From an uncultured Gemmatimonadota bacterium (GTDB taxonomy: Bacteria > Gemmatimonadota > Gemmatimonadetes > Gemmatimonadales > Gemmatimonadaceae): a DNA stretch of 54,583 nucleotides. The notes under the pieces were generated by a model that had not been told where the DNA came from, did not search any database, and saw only the letters and a program-made list of their open reading frames with translations. Location of the stretch: NCBI GenBank assembly GCA_903910555.1, contig CAIVZZ010000023.1, positions 1 to 54,583 on the forward strand. Reading direction: 5' to 3'. This document shows positions 17,835 to 26,996 of the stretch, piece after piece. The position numbers and the translations under genes are program-made. The stretch's first letter is position 1. Every line of letters begins with the position of its first letter.

Positions 17835-20054
17835 ATGTTTCGCAAATACATCAAGTACCTCGCCGCCGTTGCCGTTCCTCTTCTTGCGGCGGGTTCCTTG
17901 CACGCGCAGATCGACCCCGGCGTTCATCCGTGCACGCCATGCGGCCCCGACAGCAACTGTCGCGCAACCACTGAATGCCGCCAGCCGATGCTCGCGCAGG
18001 TCGTCCGGACTTCGAGCCGGGTACGTGCCGATCTTGACGGCCGTGTCGTGCGCTACGAAGTGACCGAGACCTACACGAACCGCGGCGGACGGGTTGGTGA
18101 GGCTGACTACCTGTTACCGCTTCCGAAAGGCGCCGCGTTCGAAGACCTCGCGCTCTCGATCAACGGTGAGATGGTGACGGGCGAAACGATGAACGCCGAT
18201 CGCGCCCGCGGTGTGTACGAAGAAATCGTCCGCAAAATGCGCGATCCCGCGCTCGTCGAATGTATGGGTCACGGATTGTTGCGCGCGCGAATCTTTCCGA
18301 TTCAGCCGGGTGAGGAGAAGCGCGTGGTCGTTCGCTTCCGCGCGATTGCCGAACGCGAGGGCGACGCACTGCGACTCGACTGGCTCGGCGATCGACGCGC
18401 AGGCGACTTGGCGGACAACAGTTCGTTCACGCTGAGCTATCCGAACGACGCCACGCTCGGCGAGGCGTATTCACCGACTCATTCGCTTTCAGCGACACAC
18501 GAACAGAACCGCCGCGTCGCCCGCATCGATGATGCGCGCGGGCCGGTAACCATGCTCGTACCGGTTCGCTCGCACAGCTCGGCGGCGATTTCGCTGATGG
18601 CGAACGCACCGAACGGCGAAGATGGCTTTGCATTGATCACGCTTTCGCCGCCTTCGCATGCGGTGCGTGTCACGCCGCGCGATATCGTGCTCGTGATCGA
18701 CGTGTCGGGGTCGATGTCGGGGCGAAAAATCGAACAGGCTCGTGCGGCGGGGCGACAGCTTCTCCAGACGCTCACACCGTCGGACCGGTTTCGGCTCATC
18801 GATTTTTCGAGCGATGTGCGCTCGTTCCATGATGGATGGAGTGTCGCGACCGCAGGTAACGTGCGTTCCGCGCTCGAGTATCTCGACGCACTTCGCGCGA
18901 ACGGTGGTACGAACATTCAGGGCGCACTTGAAGAAGCGCTCGCATCCGACACACCCGACGGACGGCTGCCGCTCGTACTATTCCTCACAGATGGCGCACC
19001 AACAGTCGGCGAGACGCGCCCTGACGCGATCGTTCAGCGCGCCGCAGATTTGCGCCGCCAGCGGCGTCTCTTCACCTTCGGCATAGGCGCCGATGTCAAT
19101 GCGGCACTTCTCGAACAACTCGCGCTCCAGGGGCGGGGAACGGCCACATTTGTCCGTCCCGAGGAATCTGTTGAACGTGCAGTCGGCATCGTGACAGATC
19201 GTCTCACGAGCCCGGTCGCAACTGAAGTGCACATTCATGCCGACGGTGTACGGCTGTATGGTTTGCAGCCGCAGGGCGCGATCGATTTGTTCGCGGGACA
19301 GGATCTCGTGGTGCTCGCACGCTATTCCGGAAACAGGGAGGACGCGACGCTGGTGATCGAAGGCAGGAGCAGCGATGGACCGGTTCGGTGGACGGGTCAT
19401 GTTTCGTTTCCCGCGCACAGCACCGAGAACTCTTTCGTCTCCCGGCTCTGGGCGGCACAGCGCGTCGGTTATCTCAGCGCCGAACGCCGGCGGAGCGGTG
19501 CCAACGCCGAACTCGATGCAGAGCTGCGCCAGCTTGGCGAACGTTATGGCATCCCGACAGAACTCACGTCGTACTTGGTGACCGAACATGGCATGCTCGG
19601 GAATGGAGTTGGCGGTGGCATACGGAAGCAGGCGCAGCCGACGCCGCAGGATGTGAACTTCTCAGGCGGGAACGCTCCGGCGGCGGCGGCGATGAGCTTC
19701 GAACAGGCCAAGACCGCGTCGGAGCGCCGTGCCGCAACATCGCTCGGCGATCTCGACAAAGATTCGATGCGCGACAAAAAGGAAACCGTGCGCATGGCCG
19801 GGAACAGAACCTTCACGCTGCAGGACAGCGTATGGACTGAGACACGTTCCGGCGCCGGCATGCCCGTCATCAAGGTGAAAGCATTCTCGCCGGCCTACTT
19901 TGCGCTCGTGCAGAATGTGCCGGAACTCGCGCCACTGTTTGCGATCGGTGAACGCGTTCGCGTGTACGGCAGACACGTCGCAATCGAAATCTCGCCCGAC
20001 GGACTCACGCAACTCGACGCGGCGGCGATTGCCGACGCAGCGAAGAACTGGTAG
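17835..20054 (+). CDS. Secreted VIT and von Willebrand A domain protein
   Basis: About 739 residues from ATG 17835, with GGGAG upstream. A signal peptide ends near SLHAQ. A VIT (inter-alpha-trypsin) domain covers about residues 50-185 (YEVTETYTNRGGRVGEADYLLPLPKGAAF). A VWA domain follows at about 280-460 with a full MIDAS motif DVSGSMSG near 289, TNIQGALEEAL and FLTDGAPTVGE. The C-terminal 200 residues are unassigned. Such proteins usually bind partners through a divalent metal at the cell surface. The ECF sigma gene starts only 15 bases after the stop, so they probably share a transcript. Confidence 0.88.
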   Translation: MFRKYIKYLAAVAVPLLAAGSLHAQIDPGVHPCTPCGPDSNCRATTECRQPMLAQVVRTSSRVRADLDGRVVRYEVTETYTNRGGRVGEADYLLPLPKGAAFEDLALSINGEMVTGETMNADRARGVYEEIVRKMRDPALVECMGHGLLRARIFPIQPGEEKRVVVRFRAIAEREGDALRLDWLGDRRAGDLADNSSFTLSYPNDATLGEAYSPTHSLSATHEQNRRVARIDDARGPVTMLVPVRSHSSAAISLMANAPNGEDGFALITLSPPSHAVRVTPRDIVLVIDVSGSMSGRKIEQARAAGRQLLQTLTPSDRFRLIDFSSDVRSFHDGWSVATAGNVRSALEYLDALRANGGTNIQGALEEALASDTPDGRLPLVLFLTDGAPTVGETRPDAIVQRAADLRRQRRLFTFGIGADVNAALLEQLALQGRGTATFVRPEESVERAVGIVTDRLTSPVATEVHIHADGVRLYGLQPQGAIDLFAGQDLVVLARYSGNREDATLVIEGRSSDGPVRWTGHVSFPAHSTENSFVSRLWAAQRVGYLSAERRRSGANAELDAELRQLGERYGIPTELTSYLVTEHGMLGNGVGGGIRKQAQPTPQDVNFSGGNAPAAAAMSFEQAKTASERRAATSLGDLDKDSMRDKKETVRMAGNRTFTLQDSVWTETRSGAGMPVIKVKAFSPAYFALVQNVPELAPLFAIGERVRVYGRHVAIEISPDGLTQLDAAAIADAAKNW

Positions 20055-20068
20055 TACAAAAACCACCT

Positions 20069-20599
20069 GTGCACGACACCGAACGTCTCTTCCGTGAGTA
20101 TCACGCGACGCTGGTGCGGTACCTCACGCGCCGGCTCGGCGACCGCGATTGGGCCGAAGAGGTCGCGCAGGAGACGTTCGTGCGTGCGCTGCGTCAGGAG
20201 TCGATCGTGAACGAGCGTTCGTGGTTATTCGCGGTCGCGAACAATCTGGTGCGCGATGATGCGCGAAAGGCGTCGCGTCAGCGTAAGCATCTTGAGTTGA
20301 TGGCGGCGGAAGTGCGTGAACAGGAGCAGGAACCCGCCGACGAGCTGCGGGAAATCACACCGGAGATGGCGCAGGAATCGGCGGATGCCAGGCGCGCGCT
20401 CGAAACGCTGGCCGAACGCGATCGCCACGCGTTGCTGATGAAGGAGGAAGGTTTGGACTACGGAGAGATCGCCGACGTGCTAGGAATAGAGAAAAGTTCA
20501 GTGGGAACGACGCTGTCGCGTGCGCGGCGGCGGCTGGCGGAGACTTACGAGGCGCTGCAGGGCGAGCGGCGCCGGAGGGAGCAGCATGTCGCATCCTGA
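20069..20599 (+). CDS. ECF RNA polymerase sigma factor
   Basis: 176 residues from GTG 20069. Region 2 is LFREYHATLVRYLTRRLGDRDWAEEVAQETFVRAL and region 4 is ALLMKEEGLDYGEIADVLGIEKSSVGTTLSRARRRL, a normal sigma-70 family ECF layout with no extra domains. It directs RNA polymerase to a small regulon that may include its own operon. Its last 14 bases overlap the anti-sigma gene. The upstream neighbour is the VIT-VWA gene. Confidence 0.92.
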   Translation: MHDTERLFREYHATLVRYLTRRLGDRDWAEEVAQETFVRALRQESIVNERSWLFAVANNLVRDDARKASRQRKHLELMAAEVREQEQEPADELREITPEMAQESADARRALETLAERDRHALLMKEEGLDYGEIADVLGIEKSSVGTTLSRARRRLAETYEALQGERRRREQHVAS

Positions 20600-21428
20600 T
20601 GAAGGGCTGATTCATGCGTGGCTCGATGGCGAGCTCGACGCAGACGAATCCGCGCGGGTCGAGGCGCTGGTCGCATCGGATTCTGCGTGGGCGGCGGCGG
20701 CAGCCGAAGCGCGCGGTCTCATGGCGGCGAGTGCGCGAATTGTCGGAGCGCTCGATCGCGTGCCGGCGAATGTGATTCCGAAGATTGCAGCGCCGCCGCG
20801 GCGTGCGACGCGTCAGTGGATGCTGCGCGCCGCGGCGGTGGTGGTGCTGCTTGGAGGGTCTGCTGTGGTGCTGCAGCGGACGGCGCTGGACTCCGTCGGC
20901 ATCGCGCATGTCGATGTTCCGGTGAACGCACCGGTTGCCGCGCCGGTGAACGCACCCGTGAACGCACCAGTCGCCGCACCTGCTGCTATGCCGGTGACCC
21001 CACAAATCGCAAAGGCAAAAAGTAGTGTTTCTAAGAAAGAACTTGTTGCTGAAAAGCAAGACAGCGCTCTGCGCGATAAAGACGTTGCGACGCGGCTCGC
21101 CGAAGCGCGACCGAGTGCGGCAGCGAGCGTGGCGACCGGCGGCGTAGAGCGCCGTGCCGACGCTGCGGCCAACGCAGCTGCCAGGCCCGCGGCGGCGCCT
21201 GCCGCAATGAATTTCTCACAGGCAGAGAAAACCACTCGACTGTCGCTCTCATGCTTCGAGCAGCGAGTGCCGCCCGCGCGCGGCGATTCGGCAAACCGGA
21301 TTATTCGCCTCGCCGCCGCCGCACTCGACGACAGCATTCGATTTGAGAAGCTGACGCTGCGCGGCGATACGCTCGCCGCGGTGAACGGACCGCTTATCGC
21401 GGTTCGGGTTCGATGCCCGGCGCAGTGA
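20586..21428 (+). CDS. Anti-sigma factor-like membrane protein
   Basis: About 280 residues from ATG 20586, overlapping the sigma gene. The cytoplasmic N-terminus (EGLIHAWLDGELDADESARV) has the helical anti-sigma look, but without the zinc HxxxCxxC residues. One membrane helix (about residues 78-98) follows, then a periplasmic part with a repeated NAP/VAAP stretch and a C-terminal module containing two Cys. It should hold the ECF factor inactive until an envelope signal arrives. Its end overlaps the convergent flippase-like gene by 35 bases. Confidence 0.82.
   Translation: MSHPDEGLIHAWLDGELDADESARVEALVASDSAWAAAAAEARGLMAASARIVGALDRVPANVIPKIAAPPRRATRQWMLRAAAVVVLLGGSAVVLQRTALDSVGIAHVDVPVNAPVAAPVNAPVNAPVAAPAAMPVTPQIAKAKSSVSKKELVAEKQDSALRDKDVATRLAEARPSAAASVATGGVERRADAAANAAARPAAAPAAMNFSQAEKTTRLSLSCFEQRVPPARGDSANRIIRLAAAALDDSIRFEKLTLRGDTLAAVNGPLIAVRVRCPAQ
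20922..20990 (+). repeat. Four-residue tandem repeat inside the anti-sigma factor
   Basis: GTGAACGCACC occurs three times, interleaved with variants, encoding V-N-A-P and V-A-A-P units. The coded stretch is a Pro/Ala-rich periplasmic linker just after the membrane helix. Confidence 0.8.
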
Positions 21429-22470
21429 GCGCGCCGGGCCGGGCGCCGCTGTCTGCGATCGTCGCTTTCTTCTTCTCGTCGCGCACCGCGCGCAAAACGG
21501 TGCTGCCCGCTGCGAGCGCTCCGAGGACGACGTACAGATAAAACGTATAAAAGCGCCACCAAATCAGTGCGCCGCCGAGCACTGATGGCGTCATCACGCC
21601 GCTGAATGCGAACTTGAAACCGAATTCCACCGCGCCGCCACCGCCCGGTGCGGGTGCGACCGCACCGCCATACAGAAATACGAGCGGCCAGAGCACGAGC
21701 TTTGCGAGCGGGAGCGACGGGTTCATCGCGAGGGCGACAATCGGCAGCACGGCAAGCCGCAACGATACATGCAACATCGAGGCGAAGAACGCGCCGGCCA
21801 TCGGTACCATCCGCGCGTGCTTCAGCGCGGCAATGCCGGACCGGAGTGATCGCAGCGCGCGCTGAATCACCCGCCATCTTCCGGAATTCAGCCCAATTGA
21901 CTTCGCCCACTCAGGCGGCGGGCCATGCGCATTCCGGTGGGCGAGGAAATAGCCGAACGCGCCGATCGCGACGACTATTGCCGCGTAGCCACCGATCATC
22001 GCCGTCATGAGCGACACCACCTGACCGGAGCCGCTGAACGCCGCTGCGAGAATCGCGCAGAGCAGGCAGAGCGACGTCATCTCGAGAAAAAGTTCGGTAA
22101 AGAGAATCAAGAGCGTGCCCGCCGGCGGCACGCCAGCTTCTGCGAGCACCAGAAAACGCGCCGGCTCTGCGCCCGTGCGTGACGGTGTAATCGACGCGCC
22201 AAAATCGCCGCCCAGGCATACGCGCAGCGCCGTCGCGAAGCGAAGCGGGATGCGGAGAGCGGAACCGCTCCACTGAATTTTGATCGTCCTCGTAAGGATC
22301 TCGGCGAATACGGCAGCGAGCGCGAGCGCGTGCGCGGCGAGCGGAATCGTCGGCGGCGCGCCGGACTTCGCCCACCCGGACCAGAGGATGTATGCGGAGA
22401 TTCCCAGCGTCGCCGCGAACGATGCCGCCACGAGCAACCATCGCCGCATGTCGCGCTTGATCATCCCCAA
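21394..22470 (-). CDS. LPG synthase TM-like (UPF0104/flippase-like) membrane protein
   Basis: 358 residues with about eight hydrophobic helices. The motif GGDFGASITPSRTGAEPARFLVL and a late PAPGGGGAVEFGF segment are typical of the lysylphosphatidylglycerol synthase transmembrane/UPF0104 family. The soluble synthase domain of MprF is absent. Family members are linked to lipid transfer or flipping in the inner membrane; the substrate here is unknown. The C-terminal 25 residues are soluble and charged. It is transcribed alone on the minus strand. Confidence 0.83.
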   Translation of the reverse strand: MGMIKRDMRRWLLVAASFAATLGISAYILWSGWAKSGAPPTIPLAAHALALAAVFAEILTRTIKIQWSGSALRIPLRFATALRVCLGGDFGASITPSRTGAEPARFLVLAEAGVPPAGTLLILFTELFLEMTSLCLLCAILAAAFSGSGQVVSLMTAMIGGYAAIVVAIGAFGYFLAHRNAHGPPPEWAKSIGLNSGRWRVIQRALRSLRSGIAALKHARMVPMAGAFFASMLHVSLRLAVLPIVALAMNPSLPLAKLVLWPLVFLYGGAVAPAPGGGGAVEFGFKFAFSGVMTPSVLGGALIWWRFYTFYLYVVLGALAAGSTVLRAVRDEKKKATIADSGARPGALTAPGIEPEPR

Positions 22471-22517
22471 ATGTACGTTCGACTGCAGCGGAGGGTGATT
22501 CTATCAGCGTTGTCAAA

Positions 22518-23036
22518 GTGCGCGATGCGATCGCGCCCGATCATGCGGCGGTGCTCGCGCTCAACAACGGCGCCACGCCGCATGTTAACGCGCTTTCTGA
22601 GCGCGACTTTTCCTGGATCATCTCGCACGCCGACTATTTCCGTGTCGCTGAAGCTGATTCGGAATTGGTGGGATTTGTAATTGCACTCAAGGCGGGGCTC
22701 GAATATTGGAGCCTCAACTATCGATGGTTCACCGAGCGCGGCGGTGATTTTTTGTATCTCGATCGCGTGGTGGTCGCCGAGCAGGCGCGCGGCATTGGCG
22801 TCGGGCGCGCGTTGTACGACGATATCGACAGATTCGCGAGCGGAAGGTGGCCGCGTATCACGCTCGAAGTGAATCTGCTTCCGCCAAACCCCGGGTCGCT
22901 CGCGTTTCACGAGCGACTGGGATTTGGGAAAGTCGGGGTGCGCGAAGAGGAAAATGGAACGAAAGCCGTCGTGCTGATGGAGCGGGCTACTTCGTCGCCT
23001 TCTTCTTTGCCGGATACAGATGGTCCTTCGTCATGA
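22518..23036 (+). CDS. GNAT family N-acetyltransferase
   Basis: 172 residues from GTG 22518. The GNAT core shows FLYLDRVVVAEQARGIGVGRALYDDI, where RGIGVG fits the acetyl-CoA pyrophosphate-binding loop. It is followed by ITLEVNLLPPNPGSLAFHERLGF. It probably transfers an acyl group from CoA to an amine; the substrate is unknown. The C-terminus (about 50 bases) overlaps the convergent lipoprotein gene, and its last 12 residues look unstructured. Confidence 0.85.
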   Translation: MRDAIAPDHAAVLALNNGATPHVNALSERDFSWIISHADYFRVAEADSELVGFVIALKAGLEYWSLNYRWFTERGGDFLYLDRVVVAEQARGIGVGRALYDDIDRFASGRWPRITLEVNLLPPNPGSLAFHERLGFGKVGVREEENGTKAVVLMERATSSPSSLPDTDGPSS

Positions 23037-23571
23037 CCCACTCCATCGGCGGCGCGTGGATGCGCCACTCTGCCGCGTAAGCACCCTGCTCCGTGATCGC
23101 GGCGGCTTTCGCGCGCTGCCGCACGACCAAGTAGGCGCCTGAGTCGACGACGGTGGAGTCGACGATGGTTCGCTTGGCGGACTGGCGCTGGAAGTCTTTC
23201 ACAGAGCCATCCATGCCGAAACTCTGATATTCTTTGAGGATTGCCTGCGTGCCAGTGAACGTGCCGTTCGGCGTCGTCAACTGCGCCGTCGGAGCGTACG
23301 CCGCGGAGATGAGCTTTGGGTCGACGAACGAAAGCCCGGCACCCGCGAGCGCGTAAAGCTTGCTGAGCTGTGTACGGAGCTCACCGTCTTCGATCAGCGG
23401 CGGGACTTCCTTCTTGGCCGTGTCACTCGCAAGAATCGGCGGCGGAGCTTTTATCACGGCCGGTGCGTTCGGATCGGCGGCATTTGCGCGCGCGTCCGGC
23501 TTGCTGCACGCAGTGATTACAAGACACAGGATGGGAAGAGCCATCCCGCGCCAACGGGCGGATTGCATCAT
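22987..23571 (-). CDS. Lipoprotein with SnoaL/NTF2-like domain (tentative)
   Basis: 194 residues with a lipobox VITAC ending at Cys 22. A linker follows, then a domain starting near residue 60 with RTQLSKLYALAGAGLSFVDPKLISAAYAPTAQLTTPNG and a later DSGAYLVVRQRA strand. This resembles the DUF4440/SnoaL (NTF2-fold) group, common in small secreted proteins. No catalytic residues can be assigned. It lies 84 bases downstream of fabI on the same strand and may be co-transcribed. Confidence 0.7.
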   Translation of the reverse strand: MMQSARWRGMALPILCLVITACSKPDARANAADPNAPAVIKAPPPILASDTAKKEVPPLIEDGELRTQLSKLYALAGAGLSFVDPKLISAAYAPTAQLTTPNGTFTGTQAILKEYQSFGMDGSVKDFQRQSAKRTIVDSTVVDSGAYLVVRQRAKAAAITEQGAYAAEWRIHAPPMEWVMTKDHLYPAKKKATK

Positions 23572-23655
23572 GACTCGACTCAGGTTGAGTTGTTGTGATG
23601 GTGTCGCGCGGACAACACCAAAAAAATAGCTTATCGGCCCGCGGCGATGCAGTCC

Positions 23656-24564
23656 TCAAACGGTACCGGGCGTCCCCCGATCCACCGCCATTCCCATGGC
23701 GTGGTAACCCTTGTCGACGTAGATCGTTGTTCCGGTGATGCCGCTCGCGAGCGGCGAAGATAGAAACGCCGCGGTGGTGCCGACTTCGGTCGCGGTCAGT
23801 ACTTCGGGGATCGGAGTGTTCGCCGCGCAATAGCTGACCATCGCATCGATGATCCCGATCGCACTCGCCGCTCGAGACGCGAACGGGCCCGCACTGATCG
23901 TGTTCACGCGCAGCCCGTGCCGCCGTCCCGCCTCATACGCGAGGGTCCGCGTGTCGCTCTCGAGCGCAGCCTTGGCCGACGACATTCCGCCGCCGTAGCC
24001 GGGAATTACCCGCTCGCCGGCCATGTACGACAGCGAAAGGAACGAACCCTTGGGCCGCATCAGCGGCGCGAGCTGGCGCACCATGCTCACGAGCGAATAC
24101 GCGCTGACACCGATTGCCGAGAGGTATCCCGAACGACTCGTGTCCATCAGCGCCTTCTTCACTTCCGGACCGTTCGCAAGCGAGTGCACGACGATATCGA
24201 CCGACGGTGCGCCGAAATCCGTTGTCAGCCGCTGCACGAGTCCCTCGATCGAAAAGTCGCCGAGTTCTTTGTAGCGTTTGTTCGTTTTGATGTCGTCGGG
24301 TGCGTCGGCGAGCGTGTCGAACGCGGCATCGAGCGGATAAATCTTCTCGAAGGTCAGCAGCGACCCGTCCGGCATCCTGCGCGACTCGTCCATCTTCCCG
24401 CGCTCGAGCAGGTTGTGAAAAATGTTCAGCGCGGGCGGCCAGGTGGCCACACATACGGAGGCGCCGGCTTCGGCGAGTGACTTGGCGATCGCGAACCCGA
24501 AACCGCCGTCGTCGGCCACGCCGGCGACCAGCGCGCGACGGCCTGTGAGATCGATGTTGAGCAT
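23656..24564 (-). CDS. fabI: Enoyl-[acyl-carrier-protein] reductase, FabI type
   Basis: 302 residues. It begins with the Rossmann segment [25 protein letters not shown] and carries the longer insert ([20 protein letters not shown]) typical of plant/chlamydial-type enoyl-ACP reductases. The active-site region is [26 protein letters not shown], with the lysine of the SDR motif. [17 protein letters not shown] follows. It carries out the last reduction in the fatty acid elongation cycle, using NAD(P)H, in the cytoplasm. It starts near the divergent phospholipase D-like gene. Confidence 0.93.
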   Translation of the reverse strand: MLNIDLTGRRALVAGVADDGGFGFAIAKSLAEAGASVCVATWPPALNIFHNLLERGKMDESRRMPDGSLLTFEKIYPLDAAFDTLADAPDDIKTNKRYKELGDFSIEGLVQRLTTDFGAPSVDIVVHSLANGPEVKKALMDTSRSGYLSAIGVSAYSLVSMVRQLAPLMRPKGSFLSLSYMAGERVIPGYGGGMSSAKAALESDTRTLAYEAGRRHGLRVNTISAGPFASRAASAIGIIDAMVSYCAANTPIPEVLTATEVGTTAAFLSSPLASGITGTTIYVDKGYHAMGMAVDRGTPGTV

Positions 24565-24664
24565 ACCGTGATATGTCCGCGCGCCGCTGACGAATCAAGT
24601 GGCGCACGCCGTGCATTTGGCCGTCGCCCTTTCGCGAGCCGCGCCCGTTGGGCAATGTCCGTTG

Positions 24665-25882
24665 ATGAGCGGACGCCCCACGCGCACAAAATCCCACCCT
24701 ATCACAGCCGCACCGGCGCCTCCGCCGCCGCCCGCGCTGCCGCCGGGCGGTGGCCCGTCGTTCTCGCGCGCGCTGTGGCGGATGACTTCGGCCGATGTCT
24801 CCGAGGGCAATCACGTCACGCTCTTTTCTGACGGCGCCACGACGTTCGATGCGATGATCGAACTCATCGACAATGCGAAGGAAACGGTCGCGCTCGAGAG
24901 TTACATCTTGAAGTCGGATACCGTCGGTTCGCGGTTCGCCGACGCCATGACGCGCGCCGCGAAGCGCGGTGTGCACGTGCAGCTCATTGCCGACTGGTTC
25001 GGCATGCGCGGAATTAAATCCGCCTATCTCCGCGACCTGCGCCGCGACGGTGTGGACGTTCGCGTTTTCAATCCGGTGGGATTCCATCCGTGGTTCGGCG
25101 GCTTTCCGCGCGACCATCGCAAACTGCTTGTTGCAGATTCCGCCGCCGGGATCACCGGCGGCATCGGCATCGGCGATGAATGGCAGGGCGGAATTCTCCG
25201 CAAGCGGCGGCTCGCGTGGCGCGACACCTGCGTCCGTATTGCGGGACCTGCGGCGAAGGATCTCATGGACGCGTTCGGCCGCATGTGGCAGCGTGCCGGC
25301 GGCGAGCGACCGCCGCGATCCGAGCGGAAGCTCACGCGCGCATCGCGCGGAGCCGATATCGACCCGGCCATATGCGCTCCGTCAGTCGTCGGCGTCGTGG
25401 AAGGCGATCCGTGGCGCGTCCGCGTCGGCCGCGCGCTGCACTTGCAAGCGGCCGCGGCGCAGCGCTCCATCTGGGTCGCGAGCGCGTACTTCGTTCCGTC
25501 GTTCGCCGAGGTCGAATCGCTGAATGGCGCGGCACGCGACGGTGTTGACGTGCGTCTCCTGGTGCCGGCGAAGTACGATCACCCGTGGGTACACTGGCTC
25601 ACGATGCGGTCGTACAAAAAACTGCTGCGGAACGGCGTGCGAATCTGGGAATGGCGCGGCGAGATGATGCACGCCAAGACCGCCGTTGTCGACGGGCGGT
25701 GGACCCGCGTCGGTTCAACCGACTTCAATCCGCTCGGCATCGCAATCAACTACGAACTCGACGCGATTATCGAAGATCCAACAATCGGCGCCGAAGCCGA
25801 AGCGATGTTTGAGAACGACCTTAAACGCTCGAAGGAGATCCGGCTACGCGGGCGCACTGCGCGAGCACCGAAGCGCCGATGA
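24665..25882 (+). CDS. Phospholipase D family protein, cardiolipin synthase-like
   Basis: About 405 residues from ATG 24665; a GTG at 24599 is an alternative. A Pro-rich N-terminus leads into two HKD domains. The first motif is DHRKLLVAD near residue 150, followed by AGITGGIGIGDEW. The second is MMHAKTAVVDGRWTRVGSTDFNPLG near 335. The ESYILKSDTVG entry strand is typical of the cardiolipin synthase/PLD branch. No transmembrane pair is seen at the N-terminus, unlike E. coli ClsA. It probably forms or cleaves phosphodiesters of phospholipids. Its 3' end overlaps the convergent M20 gene by 62 bases. Confidence 0.88.
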   Translation: MSGRPTRTKSHPITAAPAPPPPPALPPGGGPSFSRALWRMTSADVSEGNHVTLFSDGATTFDAMIELIDNAKETVALESYILKSDTVGSRFADAMTRAAKRGVHVQLIADWFGMRGIKSAYLRDLRRDGVDVRVFNPVGFHPWFGGFPRDHRKLLVADSAAGITGGIGIGDEWQGGILRKRRLAWRDTCVRIAGPAAKDLMDAFGRMWQRAGGERPPRSERKLTRASRGADIDPAICAPSVVGVVEGDPWRVRVGRALHLQAAAAQRSIWVASAYFVPSFAEVESLNGAARDGVDVRLLVPAKYDHPWVHWLTMRSYKKLLRNGVRIWEWRGEMMHAKTAVVDGRWTRVGSTDFNPLGIAINYELDAIIEDPTIGAEAEAMFENDLKRSKEIRLRGRTARAPKRR

Positions 25883-26996
25883 ACAGCGCGTCTTCAGCCG
25901 GATAAAACCGCGGCGTGTGCGCGGCGCGGTGCTCGCCGCCTGCTTCCCGTGCGCCGACGCGCAGAAAGCACCCCGGGATTTTCTCCAGATAAAACGCGAA
26001 ATCCTCGCCGCCCATGTTGGTCGTTCCCAGCGGCACCAGCGCGCGCTCACCAAGCACATCACGCACGGCCTGCGCCGCCCACGCGGCGCCATCAGGAGAG
26101 TTCACGACCGCCGGCGTGCCGTCGGAGATGAGCACTTCGGCGGTGAGCCCGTGCGTGCCGGCAACGGCGTGTGTTATTCGCTGCAACTCGCCCACCAGCA
26201 GCGCGCGCGACACCGCGGTCGTCGCGCGAATCGTGCCCATCAGTTCCGCACTCTCGGGAATGATGTTCGACGCGCTTCCGGCGTGTATGACGCCGACCGT
26301 CACCACTCCCGGCAGCGCCGGGTCGAGGCGGCGCGAGACGATCGTTTGCAGCGAGCCGATCAGCTCCGCCGCGCCGACGATGGGATCCCGCGCCTCCTGA
26401 GGACGCGCACCGTGCGCACCCTCACCGGTGAGCACGATGTGAAACGTGTCGACCGACGCGGCAACGGGGCCAGCCTGCGCGACGACTTCACCAACGGCAA
26501 ATCTGCGGTCCACGTGCGCGCCGAATATCGCGCGCACACCATCGAGCACGCCGCTCGCAAGAACTTCGCGCGCGCCCTCGCCGACTTCTTCTGCAGGCTG
26601 CAGCACGACGAGTACATCACCGGCCGCGGGTGCGCGCGAGAGCAGAAGCGCCGCGCCAACCGCCCACGACGCGTGCACGTCGTGGCCGCACGCATGCATG
26701 ACTCCGTCAGTCGCCGAAGAAAAGTCGAGACCGGTCGCCTCGGTGATTGGGAGCGCGTCTATATCTCCGCGCAGCGCAATCACCGGTGCACCCGCGTCGC
26801 GTCCGCGTATCCGCGCGACGAGTCCCGTACGCGCGATGCGGCGAACATCAATAATTCCCGAGTAGCGCAAGACACGTTCGAGCCGCTCTTGCGTGCGCGT
26901 TTCATTCCACGAAAGCTCCGGATGGCGGTGCAAATCGCGCCGCAGCTCCGTGAGCAAACGATGATCGTCGGCGGTGAACCCGAGCGGCGCCGTCAT
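25821..26996 (-). CDS. M20 family amidohydrolase (candidate N-succinyl-L-amino-acid hydrolase)
   Basis: 391 residues from ATG 26996, which overlaps the racemase stop as ATGA. Motifs are RRDLHRHPELSWNE, GDIDALPI, MHACGHDVHASW (metal-binding His/Asp, near residue 100) and QPAEEVGEGA, with NMGGEDFAFYL near the C-terminus. This is the two-domain M20D type that removes acyl groups from N-acyl amino acids. A frame open beyond 26996 runs into the racemase gene and is not used. As third gene of the GNAT-racemase-hydrolase operon it is the natural candidate to release the free L-amino acid from its N-succinyl form. Confidence 0.88.
   Translation of the reverse strand: MTAPLGFTADDHRLLTELRRDLHRHPELSWNETRTQERLERVLRYSGIIDVRRIARTGLVARIRGRDAGAPVIALRGDIDALPITEATGLDFSSATDGVMHACGHDVHASWAVGAALLLSRAPAAGDVLVVLQPAEEVGEGAREVLASGVLDGVRAIFGAHVDRRFAVGEVVAQAGPVAASVDTFHIVLTGEGAHGARPQEARDPIVGAAELIGSLQTIVSRRLDPALPGVVTVGVIHAGSASNIIPESAELMGTIRATTAVSRALLVGELQRITHAVAGTHGLTAEVLISDGTPAVVNSPDGAAWAAQAVRDVLGERALVPLGTTNMGGEDFAFYLEKIPGCFLRVGAREAGGEHRAAHTPRFYPAEDALFIGASVLAQCARVAGSPSSV

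Noticed and set aside
20922-20990. Possible CRISPR or regulatory direct repeats
   Set aside because: The repeats are in-frame codons for a Pro/Ala linker, with no spacers. No CRISPR array was seen elsewhere in the window.
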